Shown piece after piece: positions 10,546 to 20,305 of a stretch of DNA of 64,000 bases (position 1 is the stretch's first letter; the number at the start of each line of letters is the position of its first letter). The notes below the pieces were generated by a model that was given only the letters and a program-made list of their open reading frames with translations, was not told the DNA's origin and did not search any database. The position numbers were made by a program, and so were the translations under genes. The stretch lies in NCBI RefSeq assembly GCF_025370935.1, contig NC_133485.1, forward strand, positions 1,301,257-1,365,256, in the 5' to 3' direction. The stretch comes from Choristoneura fumiferana. Taxonomy: Eukaryota > Arthropoda > Insecta > Lepidoptera > Tortricidae.

Positions 10546-10810
10546 AAAAGGCGCGGTGGACTAGTGGTTTGACCTTACTCTCAAGCAGAGGATCGCAGGT
10601 TCAAACCCGGGCTCGCATGTGCGAAATTTCATTTGAGATTTACCATGAGGAAGAAAAACATCGTAAGGAAACCTGTGAAGCAATTCAATGGTATGCGTAA
10701 AGTTCCCAATCCAGATTGGGCTCGCGTAGGAACTATGGCCTATTCTCTCACACTCTGGCGAGAAGGCTTATGACCAGCTGTGGGTCACGTACGTAAGCTG
10801 GTTGTTTCAG
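10546..10810 (+). mobile_element. tRNA-derived SINE, family C
   Basis: tRNA-like head GGCGCGGTGGACTAGTGGTT with a B box GGTTCAAACCC at 10598-10608. The body has GAAAAACATCGTAAGGAAACC and CCAATCCAGATTGGG. Fragments of the same family lie at 13345, 14515, 14745 and 59975. Confidence 0.8.
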
Positions 10811-11311
10811 AATTGGGAGTTTGAGTTGAGAATATCAAATACATAATCAATCCAACATCAACAAAAGTACCTGACTCACCGTCAACCGTTACCGATGACT
10901 AAGAATTAATTAAATCCGACCTGATAAAATCGATCCACTTAAACACAAATTAATCCCTACAATCAACACGATAAAGTTTAATTTTCAACACCCTCCTTTT
11001 ACCGTTAACCTTTTTAATTTGAGAGGATTCAACCAAAATCATTCCCATTTAGGATTTTGGATTAGGCACCTAACTGTTGTTCGAAAAATTGTGGTAACGA
11101 GTTTTTTGTAGTCCTTTGACATTAACTGACCTTTCATTGTTACTCTCTTGGGATCAAAACCGAATTAATACAGGTATGACCTTTAAATAATCGATGAGTT
11201 TCTCGATGTAATTACTTGAACCTGATTGGTCAGGGTTTTGACAAACACAATTGATCTTTTAAAGTTTACTTACCTATTATGCCATCACCAACCAGTGACA
11301 AATCTAAAGCT
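10811..11311. other. No gene recognised
   Basis: Unassigned AT-rich sequence with no repeat match seen. Confidence 0.5.
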
Positions 11312-12029
11312 CAATTTACACAGAGCGGACTCATTAATGACTAAAGCTACTGTTTGTTACACCATGCTCGTTGTTAGCATGCTTTGAGCATGTAAGTAAT
11401 GAGCATACTCATGGACTGTTTACATTTGCTAGTAATAAGCATGCTAGTTTTAAGTATGCTCCTAAATGCATGCTCAAAACAAACATTTCGATACACATGC
11501 CTTTTGATGGCATGCTCTCTGCCAGTTCAAAGTCAGTGTTGACACGGCAATTACCGTGCTCTACGGCTTTCAGGCCAAAAACTCTCAAAATCCACGGCCT
11601 ACGGCTGCAACCCTGTGGCCGTCACGGCTTTTCGCAAATTTTACGGTAATAAATTAATTAATTTATAACAAATTCACTTTTAGTAACTTTTTTTGCTTGC
11701 AACTCTCGTGGTACTACCAACACACATGCTCATTTTAAGCAAACGCGTTCACACTTGCTTATTACCTTTCCCCCTTCCACCCCGCATCAACTAGCATGCT
11801 CTCTAATAGCAAGCCTGCTTAGAGAGCATGCCACTAAAAAGCATGCTCGGTAGTAGCATGCCCTGTACACACATGCTACTAGGTAGCATTTGCTCGATAG
11901 TAGCATGCTCTCGTGCTACTAACGAGCATATGTAACAGGAACTTTAGTTTAACTTACATCGACCAACTTTATAGAGGTCCTGTGTAGTCAAGTCATTAAT
12001 GAGTTCGCTCCTCTCGCAGTGTAAATTGG
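11312..12029. mobile_element. Outer MITE-like element split by a nested element
   Basis: The left terminus CAATTTACACAGAGCGGACT...CATTAATGACT (11312-11343) is mirrored by AGTCATTAATGAGTTCGCTC...GTGTAAATTGG (11991-12029). Without the nested element it would be a roughly 130-bp near-palindrome. Confidence 0.7.
11350..11940. mobile_element. hAT-like non-autonomous element rich in AGCATGCT
   Basis: The ends GTTACACCATGCTCGTTG and AACGAGCATATGTAAC are inverted. The interior has more than a dozen AGCATGCT/GAGCATGC motifs in both senses at both sides of a unique core (about 11520-11650). The shorter relative at 47193-47425 has an 8-bp near-duplication, which suggests the hAT superfamily. No transposase frame. 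Confidence 0.65.
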
Positions 12030-12247
12030 GATTTATGATACACCATTATGTTGGAAACAGTCCCGCCAATTTGGCTATAGACAGGACCTAAATAGATATA
12101 CATACACACATAGGTATGCTCGAAAAACATAACCCTCCTGCGGGAAAACAAGTGTCACTGCAATAGTCATAGGAAAGTAAGTTTCGAAATATTTCCTTAT
12201 CTTTGAGTAGGTATACCTACCTAACTACTCTACCGAACAGTTAGTAG

Positions 12248-12378
12248 GTACAATCACCAGCATTAATAAAATTATCTGAAACAACAAGCGTGCATATCTG
12301 ATACGACTTTATTTCTAGGGCTGGAAGGACGTGTCAGATATTTTTGCACGCTCCACTGTGGCAGACATTAATGACTGT
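12248..12378. repeat. Repeat family F, copy 2
   Basis: Diverged copy of 10192-10312 in the same orientation; GGACGTGTCAGATATTTTTG and CACGCTCCACTGTGGCAGAC are the best-kept blocks. Confidence 0.6.
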
Positions 12379-12499
12379 ACAATAGTGTTGAAATGCTAAT
12401 ATAAGACAATGGGATAAAAAGCACGAGTATCCATCCTAGGTGTTACTCCGGGTTTAGTATAAACTACATAATATTCTTCAATTCACACTTCAATAATGC

Positions 12500-13297
12500 T
12501 AAAATTTTGAAAATGTCTAATCGTTATAATCTGTTGCTGTCTTGTTTGTTGTTTGACTGTTTAAAATTTAAAACTCCCGGTTACTTATATTCAAAGCTTA
12601 AATGGTCGCCTTCCAATCATAGAGCTAGAGCTTCGCGAGCCTTGGTGTTGAGCGTCTATCCGCATAAAACATGTACGTTCCGGGGAAGTTTCAGGTACCA
12701 AGCAACAAAACGCTGGAACAATATACCTCCACCCATAAGAAATATTAAATCAAGACCAACTTTTTGCATCAAATATAAAAATCATCTGCTAACGCGTCAA
12801 ATACAAACGTCCTGAACCTTCCTCGCTCATAAATAAAGTAATGTGTGTGTTTTTATCACTATTTTAATTTTTGGTTTGACATTCCACATAGATTCTTTTC
12901 TATTAATTCTTCTCTATTCATTCTTCTCCCAATATCTAGTGTTCCTATTCGAAAAATTTTCTTTTAAATTTGAATGTTTGGCATGTGGCAAAATTAAACT
13001 TATTCGGAAGCACGTTGGCACTATCTCAGGTCTCTGACAGAATATCAGCTCTGTGGCCACCCATAGCCGCAGTAGGTACATGCTGAGTCAGCGCCTATTC
13101 TCCACATCATCACATGGCTCTCTTAAATTGATAAATTAATCAATGTTTATTTAACTTTCGGAACTGTTGCATGTTAGTTATTAAGTCATTAATCATCATG
13201 ATAATTTTTATGTTACTTTACAATTGTTTGTTATTTACTAAGCCGTGTATGTGTTGTTTAAATAAAGTTTTTTATCTATCTATCTATCTATCTAATA
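12500..13297 (+). mobile_element. 5'-truncated non-LTR retrotransposon
   Basis: Contains the last ~100 codons of a reverse transcriptase ORF, a 3' UTR of about 450 bp, an AATAAAG signal at about 13260 and a (TATC)n tail at 13273-13297. This is the usual shape of a 5'-truncated LINE copy. 12036-12499 apart from family F holds nothing recognised. Confidence 0.7.
12507..12815 (+). pseudogene. C-terminal end of a LINE reverse transcriptase
   Basis: The frame reads to a TGA at 12813. It contains RWNNIPPPIRNIKS followed by a KYKNHLL-type end. The pattern 'RF..A...WN.IP..IR......F...L..HL' is the conserved C terminus of jockey/CR1-type LINE polyproteins. The catalytic domain is missing because the copy is truncated upstream; the apparent start is only where the frame opens. 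Gene assignment to a specific clade is uncertain. Confidence 0.6.
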
Positions 13298-13344
13298 TCA
13301 TCATTTCGGCCTGTATACGTCCCAGAGCAGAGCACAGTCCTCCT

Positions 13345-13560
13345 CTCAGTATGAGAGAGCTTGAGCCGTTGTTCCCAGTGCGGATCGGGAACTTCACAGA
13401 CTCCGTTGAATTGCTTAGCAGGTTTGTGCAGGTTTCCTCGCGATGTTTTCATTCGTCGTAAAACTCATGGTAAATTCCAACCAGTAATTTTGCACATGCA
13501 TTTCGAAAAACTCAAATGCTCTAAAACGGATGTGAACCAACGATCCTCTGATTGAGAGGC
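13345..13560 (-). mobile_element. SINE family C fragment
   Basis: Minus-strand copy: GTGCAGGTTTCCTCGCGATG and GAACCAACGATCCTCTGATT correspond to the body and tRNA head of 10546-10810. Confidence 0.6.
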
Positions 13561-13794
13561 TATTTTTAATTTGTGCCAAATTTCACCACAACGTGTATAC
13601 ACATTAATTTCAATCAAGAAATACTTTTAATACTGTAACTCGAAGATGTTAGAAATTGGGACAAAATTGCGCCACCATATTTGTTTTTGTGAAACGTCGG
13701 CCATGTGTCACTTTGGAGCCATGTGGCCAAGAATTATTACATTACGAGTATGTATGTAAGTAATGTAGATAAACTATAAGCTTGTGGCGTCTTA

Positions 13795-13920
13795 ATGATA
13801 TCAGAAATGAATAACAGTGAGACGTCAGGGGGCAGAAGAGCTGGCAGCTTCCTTGAACAAAGAATTACCTACCAGCGAATTAGAATTGCGCTACCACCAT
13901 CTGTGGAACCTGCCTATAAT
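13795..13920 (+). pseudogene. Possible LINE C-terminal scrap
   Basis: A frame reads SGGRRAGSFLEQRITYQRIR, similar to the 'RAGxFLxQRISIAxQRGNA' end of some insect LINE ORFs, followed by poly-T. The repeat of TACCAGCG-type bases suggests small duplications. Low certainty. Confidence 0.3.
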
Positions 13921-14027
13921 TTTTTTAGTTTCAGTTTTTTTTTGCCTTTTAAATTCGGTATAGTTTTACTTCGTGATTCAATGAACAGAAGAAACAATTC
14001 ATTAGTGACAATCTATCTATCTATCTA

Positions 14028-14260
14028 TCCATACTATATACTATAATATTATAAATGTGAAAGTGTGTGTGTTTGTGTGTTTGTATGTTTGTCCGTCTTT
14101 CACGTCGAAATGGAGCGACGGATCGACGTGATTTTTGGCGTAGAGATAGTTTATGGGCCAGAGTGACATAGGCTACTTTTTATCCCTGAAAAATGCACAG
14201 TTTCCGAGGGAACAGCGCGCGATACCGAATTCCATGCGGGCGAAGCCGCGGGCAAAAGTA
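14028..14260 (+). mobile_element. Short non-autonomous Helitron (Lep1-type)
   Basis: Starts TCCATACTATATACTATAAT right after a CTAT microsatellite and ends GCGAAGCCGCGGGCAAAAG. The terminal CTAG expected for Helitrons is altered to GTAAG. Body: ACGGATCGACGTGATTTTTG. Similar copies lie at 61995 and 62247. Confidence 0.75.
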
Positions 14261-14265
14261 AGTCT

Positions 14266-14441
14266 ATATAAATAAAAATGAACCGAAATGTATGTTGCGC
14301 ATAACTTCCGAATGACAGCACCGAATTGGATAATTATTATTTTGCTGTATTCCTTTTTGTCAAGACAAGGTACACACCTGTCAAGCAAAGCAAAATTTAA
14401 TAAAAAATTTAAACGGGGGCAAAGCCGCGGGCAACAGCTAG
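14266..14441 (+). mobile_element. Second Helitron-type fragment
   Basis: Body GTATGTTGCGCATAACTTCC and end GCCGCGGGCAACAGCTAG at 14441, followed by T, the canonical CTRR-T end. It lies directly behind the first Helitron. Confidence 0.65.
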
Positions 14442-14514
14442 TTTGAGATGTTTATCAACCCTCATGACTCCATCGAGTTAGGCTTGACCTATGTCTCAAG
14501 CTCTACCTATGTCT

Positions 14515-14710
14515 GGATCTGAGGTTTCGGAATTCATGTGCGGAATTACATTTGTTTACCACGAGCTTTGCGGTGAAGGAAAACATCGTGAAGACCTGCA
14601 CAAACCTGTGAAATAATTCAACGGCCTGTATACTATTCACTGTAGAGCAAAAGCCTCCTCTTGGTAAAAGAGGGCTTGGGCCACAATTCCCATGCGGACC
14701 CACTGTCATT
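14515..14710 (+). mobile_element. SINE family C fragment, plus
   Basis: GTGAAGGAAAACATCGTGAA and GCACAAACCTGTGAAATAAT match the body of the family; the tRNA head is incomplete. Confidence 0.55.
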
Positions 14711-14744
14711 TAAAAACTCGATGCACACTATTAAATTTCTTCAA

Positions 14745-14940
14745 AAGTGTATCCAGGCTTCTTCACTAGGTTTTCCTTCACCGTAAAGCAGTAGATCTCA
14801 AATGTAAATTCGCACATAGTTTCAGAAGTTTTTCGGAAAATTCAGAAGGGTGAGACCGGGCTCGAACCCGCTACCCTCTGCTTGAGAGGACCTGTGGGCG
14901 TGTTCGCTTATTGATTTCACTTATGCCAAAGCACTAAGCG
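14745..14940 (-). mobile_element. SINE family C fragment, minus
   Basis: Carries a minus-strand B box region (GGGCTCGAACCCGCTACCCT) and GGTTTTCCTTCACCGTAAAG. It faces the previous plus-strand fragment. Confidence 0.6.
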
Positions 14941-15341
14941 ACCTCGTTATAATTTCTGGGAATTAGCACGGGATTTTTTCAAACCTACAATTTCAATTGC
15001 TATTTCAGATCAACTGGTTAACAATAAGTCTTTTTCCATATCACGCTCATTATTTTATTCCCAGAACAACCTAACTTCGATTCTCAGGCTACTCAGAATC
15101 CATGTTTCGTGCACAGACCAAAGGTTATCTACAATAATTACTTGCAAATGGATATACGCCTCCATTAGGCATAAATGGCATAATTCCGTATTGAATTAGT
15201 AATGATTCCGCTTGATGGAACCTCACTTAGTCAAGTGCGAGTCGATTGTATTAGCAGTTACATGGACTGATTATTTGAGACTGTTTTAGGAGTTACGGCA
15301 CGGATCCGATTGTGATGATTTTGACTCAGAATATGAAACTA
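14941..15341. other. No gene recognised
   Basis: Unassigned sequence between repeats. Confidence 0.5.
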
Positions 15342-15758
15342 AACAATATCGAAAATACAAACTGAGACATGGATGTACAGAAAAACCAGAAAAAGAGACC
15401 AGCGCTGGTAATCGAACCCAGGTCATCAGCATTCCGTGTTGCGTGCCATACCCCTACACTACCACTGGACAGGAGAACAGACATGAATTTCTCCTATGCA
15501 CCCATATCTCAGGTTGCTTATTTCTACTACGCTACTTAAGCTCATCGCTTTCGGAACTAACTGCTCACCCAGACAAGAAGAGATGTCGCTACTAGGTAAT
15601 CAAATTATAATTCCCAGCGCTGGTCTCTTTTTTTGGGTTTTCTGTGCATCCATGTCTCAGTTTGTATTTTCGATATGGTTTTACGGGATGACCGTAAAAG
15701 TAACAAATTTGGAGTTGAAATATAAATACAAAAGACTGTACCTAACCAATCATAATGA
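15342..15758. mobile_element. Composite: inverted SINE-B ends around segment X
   Basis: 15342-15477 is a minus-strand family B SINE including its tRNA-like head (B box complement AATCGAACCCAGG). 15617-15758 is a plus-strand SINE-B body (GCGCTGGTCTC through AAAAGTAACAAATTTGGA). Between them is segment X (GAATTTCTCCTATGCACC, CGGAACTAACTGCTCAC, GATGTCGCTACTAGGTAATC). The same order recurs at 16195-16508. Confidence 0.65.
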
Positions 15759-15799
15759 AACCAATAGTTTCGAAAATGAAAAAGTGACTTCAATAACTG

Positions 15800-16000
15800 C
15801 TGGGGGAGGAAATTCCTTGCATGGTGACCACAAACGGAAAGACAAAGCGTTGGTAGGTCTCTCTTTAGATGGGATGGGGTGAAGACATTGCGAGAGTGGA
15901 TACAAGTGGAGAGTGGTTACGTGGATGCATGACGAGTTGTCGTTCATTGTGGCGTTCTATGGGAAGCCTTTTTGTTTGACCATCTTCCGGCTGACGAAGA
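15800..16000 (+). mobile_element. RTE-type LINE 3' end fragment
   Basis: GAAAGACAAAGCGTTGGTAG, GAAGACATTGCGAGAGTGG, TCGTTCATTGTGGCGTTCTA and CTTCCGGCTGACGAAGATGA follow the order of the other RTE ends with frameshifts. 16001-16190 holds nothing recognised. Confidence 0.65.
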
Positions 16001-16194
16001 TGATGATTTTCTAACATGTAAAAGGCAACATTCGACAACATATCTTTTCTCAACGACATGTGTACGTACGATAAAGAAAGAGGAAGGGAGATAATAGCAA
16101 GTTGGAATGTGCGAAGGGCATTAGGATAAGGGACGGCCTTACTATTATACTAATGTACTTCAATTCCAGAGTTTGTTGTATCCTTCGTTAAGCT

Positions 16195-16508
16195 TACCAT
16201 AGTAACGAAAATACAAACTGAAACATCGATGCAAAAAAAAAAACAAAAAAAGAGACTTATATGCGTGCTATAGGTACAGGACAGGAGTCTAGACACAATT
16301 TCTCCCATGCACCACACATTTCAGGTTGCTTTTTTTTAAACACTTGAGCAGCGACACGAGCGACATCTATTGTTTTAGCTTAAAGCTCTCATCGAGAGAC
16401 GTCAACATTTCTTCGGAACTAACCGCTCACATGGACACAAGATGTCGCTATTAAGCAATCAAATTAAGAAAAAGTAACAAATTTGGAATTGAAATAAAAA
16501 ATACAAAA
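16195..16508. mobile_element. Second SINE-B / segment X composite
   Basis: Minus SINE-B body (ACGAAAATACAAACTGAAAC), then a diverged and longer segment X (CAATTTCTCCCATGCACC, TCGGAACTAACCGCTCAC, AAGATGTCGCTATTAAGC), then a plus SINE-B tail (AAAGTAACAAATTTGGAATT). Less well kept than the first copy. Confidence 0.55.
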
Positions 16509-16732
16509 CCCCGACTTTGTCACTTCAAAGTTCAATTTCTCTAAAACGGATAAACCGATTTTGATGAAACATGTCTAAGAACCATCGCTAGAAAACCAGA
16601 TTTCAAATAAAAATCGCATTCAAATCGGTCCACCCGTTTAAGAGCTACGGTGCCAGACAGACAGACACACAGACACACATAGCGTTCCAACTTATAACAC
16701 CCCTCTTTTTGCGTCGGGGTTAAAAAAAACTC
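16500..16732 (+). repeat. Repeat family E
   Basis: CCCCGACTTTGTCACTTCAA through ACACCCCTCTTTTTGCGTCG, very close to 7330-7558. Its left end joins the SINE-B tail at an AAAATACAAAACCCCG boundary. Confidence 0.75.
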
Positions 16733-16764
16733 CAAAAACCAATCTTACTTACCGTAGTAGTTAT

Positions 16765-16980
16765 TAAGTACATCATCATCAGCTGGAAGGCGTACTGTTG
16801 AACAATAGTCTCCACCTTGGATGGTGACAACTTAGCTCTAGCACCCACCAGCCCATAACTCTCGCAATGTCGTCAGTCCACCTACGCCTGCGCCTCCTGT
16901 TCCAGTTCGCGGTCGCCAGTCGAGAACGTTTCCGTCCCAAAGGTTATCTCTTTTTCGAGCGATGTGGTCTGCCCATCACC
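16765..16980 (-). mobile_element. RTE-type LINE 3' end fragment
   Basis: Starts with CATCATCATCAGCTGGAAGG and continues through TCGTCAGTCCACCTACGCC to CGAGCGATGTGGTCTGCCC, the order seen in 6492-6735. Dead copy. Confidence 0.65.
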
Positions 16981-17278
16981 TATAGGTAGAGTCATTTACG
17001 ATGACGCGTGCCGTGGTTCTTATTACAATGTCGATAATGTCTAATTTTGACAAAATAACGCGTCTTCGTGGATGGCACAAGGTATACCATTTCACCTTGC
17101 ATATTTTTGAAGCTTTATCTCAATGACTTTAATTATTTAGTACATGTTAGATAAAATCCTGCACAATAGATTTTTACCTACTTTTAGTAACCGAATTGAC
17201 TGCATATTTAACATGCAAATAATGTGTTATTTTTGATTTCCAGTGACTAAGAAGCGAACATTCAACACATCAAATGAA

Positions 17279-17545
17279 GATTGGTTTTTTGGAATCTTTT
17301 TGTATTTTTTATTTCAATTCCAAATTTTTACTTTTACGGTCATCCCGTAAAACCGAAATTGAAAATACAAACTGAAATATAGAAAAAAAACAGAAAAATA
17401 AGACCATCACTGGAAATCGAACCCAGGTCCTCGGTAATCCGTACCGCGTGCGTATCCGCACCACTGATGACCATCAGTGGTGTAGCGGTATAGCACTCGG
17501 TACGGATTACCGAGGACCTGGGTTCGATTCCCAGTGATGGTCTTA
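17279..17545. mobile_element. Head-to-head SINE-B palindrome
   Basis: A minus-strand SINE-B with tail (17279-17400) and head (B box complement at 17415-17424) meets a plus-strand tRNA-like head (B box 17521-17530). The two heads form a near-perfect palindrome of about 140 bp at 17402-17542; the plus copy stops right after the head. 16981-17278 holds nothing recognised. Confidence 0.75.
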
Positions 17546-17801
17546 TAATGAAGTTAATTTCTCCACAAGTGGCCTTACTCTTACCATTTAAAAGATAAAC
17601 AAGAATAATACAATTAATGCACATTAAAACAGTGTTATCTAAGTTTATTGATTATTATAGTTTTTTTTAAGTCTGTAACTAAAGTGTACATTCAAACATA
17701 CATATTCAACATAGAAGGTTAACAGAAGTGAGTTTTTTGTGTCTTATATATCACGAGGTTAATGACACTCGTAGAGTTTGTCAATTTTACGATTTAAAGA
17801 A

Positions 17802-17938
17802 GAGTTTAGACTTGCAAGAAAAATCGTGCAAGTTGTATTACGTTGCGGCGCTCGATTGAGCACTACAAACTCTTTTGCTTTACGGCCTGGCAATGTACCT
17901 AATGCAACTTGCACGATTTTTCTTGCAAGTCTAAACTC
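17802..17938. mobile_element. Palindromic MITE-like element
   Basis: GAGTTTAGACTTGCAAGAAA... at the left is mirrored by ...TTTCTTGCAAGTCTAAACTC at the right. The stem is about 35 bp and the loop about 65 bp. Non-coding. Confidence 0.75.
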
Positions 17939-17961
17939 GGCTTAACCTTTAACAATAACAG

Positions 17962-18080
17962 TGGAAGTCAAAGTCAAAATATCTTTATTCAATTCGGGCT
18001 ATAAGTTAATTAGATTAGTACCCATAAGAAGCTAAATTTTATTAATTCTTTGACAGGGTTATGTAATTTTGGCTTCACAT
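17962..18080 (-). mobile_element. LINE 3' tail
   Basis: GTCAAAGTCAAAATATCTTT on the plus strand is the reverse complement of an AATAAAGATATTTTGACTTT tail, a form common among lepidopteran LINE 3' ends. No coding part seen. Confidence 0.45.
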
Positions 18081-18232
18081 TTAGTTTACAAATGATATAC
18101 AGTTGCCCAGAACCGGGGATAAAGTTAAAAACAGAGGCTCTATAGATCACCGGTAATTGTATCATCATGGTCCCACTTAATTAAAATCAAAACTTAACTT
18201 TTGTTTTTTTTTCTAACAAACTTAGTCGTAAA

Positions 18233-18413
18233 TGTTAAACCTTCTTGTTTATATTTTAATATTAATCACCCTGGCCATTTTTGATATGTGTGTATTTTTG
18301 TATTGAATATTGTTCTGTTATTCTGCTTTGGCTACTGTCATTACTTTCTGTCTTGTGTCGCATACTGTTAACACAATATACTCGTTTTACCCCTGCTACT
18401 CTCGTTTCCTTCA
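18233..18413 (+). repeat. Copia-type LTR, plus copy
   Basis: TGTTAAACCTTCTTG...TTTCCTTCA, followed by ATTGGTTATGGGT. Matches the minus copy with a few substitutions and 1-2 bp indels. Confidence 0.75.
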
Positions 18414-18429
18414 ATTGGTTATGGGTTTT

Positions 18430-18581
18430 GAGGAGATGTCCCAAAGGTCGAGATCGATGAGCATGCACTCTAGACTGAATATCCACGTGCTGAAGTTCGT
18501 AAAACTTGGAGAGCCTGATGACGTTGACGTTGCCATTGGTGCCGACGAATTTTGTATCGCCGATGAATTATTTGAACTCAT
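18430..18581 (-). pseudogene. Copia-type gag, N-terminal piece
   Basis: From an ATG at 18579-18581 the minus frame gives about 50 residues, including FTNFSTWIFSLECMLIDLDL and WDI. The pattern 'F...W.......L....LW..' is typical of the N-terminal part of copia-family Gag. The frame runs into the inverted primer-binding sequence and stops. No protease, integrase or reverse transcriptase is present. Confidence 0.65.
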
Positions 18582-18630
18582 AGCACTTTTTTTTATACTT
18601 AGCACTGTTTCTTCGTTTTATTACGCGACT

Positions 18631-18647
18631 CTGGACCCATAACCAAT
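18631..18647 (-). promoter_or_regulatory. Primer-binding site, initiator tRNA-Met type
   Basis: ATTGGTTATGGGTCCAG directly behind the minus LTR. From memory, the Drosophila copia primer site reads GGTTATGGGCCCAG and is primed by a half initiator tRNA-Met; this differs at one base in that stretch. Confidence 0.65.
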
Positions 18648-18828
18648 TGAAGAAACGAGAGTAGCAGGGGTAAAACGAGTATATTGTGTTAACAGTATGC
18701 GACACAAGACAGAAAGTAATGACAGTAGACAAAGCAGAATAACAGAACATATTCAAAATACAAAATACACACATATCAAAAATGGCCAGGGTGTTTAATA
18801 TTAAAAATATAAACAAGAAGGTTTAACA
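18648..18828 (-). repeat. Copia-type LTR, minus copy
   Basis: Same length, 181 bp, as the plus copy, with TG...CA ends, bordered by the GTAAA duplication at 18829-18833. Confidence 0.75.
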
Positions 18829-18833
18829 GTAAA

Positions 18834-19272
18834 TTTAATGTACGTCATCCTAGAACCCATCTGACGTCACCTGTCACGCTACAAATATCAAACATTTTTC
18901 TTTACATTGCTTCTTCGAATAATAGTATAAAGAAAAAAAAAACTAATTATTTTTAAAAGTTTTAATTATTTGCCCGTGTACAGGCCACACCCGGTATGTA
19001 TTTAATCTTATGTATATTTTTTTTTTGCCAAAACCTGCTTCTATCAATGAACTGAGCCATCTGTCGAAGTTAGCGGGAAAAAAACAAGGTATTTATATGC
19101 AAAGTGTTCTAAAATTAACCCAGATTATACACCTCAGGCATGTCCTTGAGTTTATTTTGAGTAAATTTGCCGTTGATGAGGGTTTACGTGATATAGTTGG
19201 TGCTATGTAGTAACATGAGGTCCGTTTGACCACTTTGACATTGGCGACACGTTTGTGTTTGATTAAATAACT
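18834..19272. other. No gene recognised
   Basis: A 66-codon frame at 19010-19210 has no motif I know and no splice context that convinces. Confidence 0.45.
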
Positions 19273-19274
19273 AA

Positions 19275-19905
19275 ATAAAAACCGGCTAAGAGCGTGTCGG
19301 ACTCGCCCAAGATTCGTTCCGTAGCCATTACGAAAAAGCAAGTAATATTTTTCTAAGGATTTCGTATTGTGTACGGAGTCTTCCAAGTTTAGGTATATTT
19401 TATACCTTAGGCTGCTATTTACTCTGAAACTACTAATAATTCTCAAGCAATCTTAGGCGTTATAATTTTTCTTGTAAAATCGATATATTTACTACCATTC
19501 TGATTTTTTTCGATTTTTTCCACCCAACAGTTTTAGTTTTTAGAGGAAACTCGAAATCAATGAAAATTTGCACTTTAAAGTTGAATATTTCGCAAACAGA
19601 TCACTGAATCGAAAAATCGTCTTGGCAACCCCCCAATTGGTTTTAAAAGGCCAATCCAACGATATCTCACGCTATAGGGTTACTAGAGAAAAAAAAATCG
19701 GCCCAACTTTACGGCTATGGGAGGTACCCTAAAAATGTTTTTCAGTTTTTTTTATCTCTTTATCGGCGTGACTGATATGTATATTCATGCCAAATTACAG
19801 CTTTCTAGTAATAACGGTCTCTGAGCTTAACCGCGAACAGACAGACAGACGGACAGACATGGCGAAACTATAAGGGTTCCTAGTTGACTACGGAACCTTA
19901 ATGAG
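19275..19905 (-). repeat. Interspersed repeat P, long form
   Basis: Starts AAAACCGGCTAAGAGCGTGT and GTCGGACTCGCCC, contains a CAGACAGACAGACGGACAGA run and ends GACTACGGAACCT. Other members: 37838, 39858, 56430, 58108 and 63085. A widespread lepidopteran repeat as I recall; class not assigned. Confidence 0.7.
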
Positions 19906-20305
19906 CCAATCACAAGCAAGACTAACGTAACACCTCTCCATACTAACCCCATCTAATGGTAATTTGCTTAATAAGGAACCCTCACTATTTATTTATACCA
20001 ATAGCATTTACGAATACGGAAGTTTCTTGACTTTGCTACTGTCCTTAAAAAATCTAATTACTTCATCTGTTTGATTATCAGTAAGTATTGGAAGCGTAGT
20101 TTAGTCAATTAAACCTAAAATGATGAAGATAATAGCCAATTAAAGTTCCGCGAGGGGTCACGTCGTGCGACACATTTGATTATTTATAGAAAAATCGCGT
20201 GTACCATATTTTGTGATAACCTAATTGACATACTGTATAGAATAATTTACCCTAAAAACTACCCAAATATGGCCGTAATATTTTCACGTATCCCTTTTGT
20301 ACCCA
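19906..20305. other. No gene recognised
   Basis: Unassigned sequence between the P repeat and the inner end of the right inverted-repeat arm. Confidence 0.5.

Larger units (their letters stand above)
18228..18833. mobile_element. Copia-type fragment with inverted LTRs and 5-bp TSD
   Basis: Two 181-bp LTR-like sequences, both TG...CA, lie in inverted orientation at the ends (18233-18413 plus, 18648-18828 minus), flanked by GTAAA on both sides (18228-18232 and 18829-18833). Behind the minus LTR come a primer-binding-like ATTGGTTATGGGTCCAG and the start of a gag frame; behind the plus LTR come only about 13 bases of the same primer-binding sequence before the join at about 18427. Normal elements have direct LTRs, so this is an aberrant product that nevertheless integrated with a normal-looking duplication. 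Confidence 0.8.

Noticed and set aside
15496..15882. 128-codon plus frame
   Set aside because: Spans segment X, a SINE-B body and an RTE end, three unrelated repeats.
18310..18642. 110-codon plus frame over the copia product
   Set aside because: Reads through an LTR and the antisense of the gag fragment; the minus frame carries the recognisable Gag pattern.
19010..19210. 66-codon frame with some exon-like composition
   Set aside because: No convincing splice sites, start context or family; left as unassigned.
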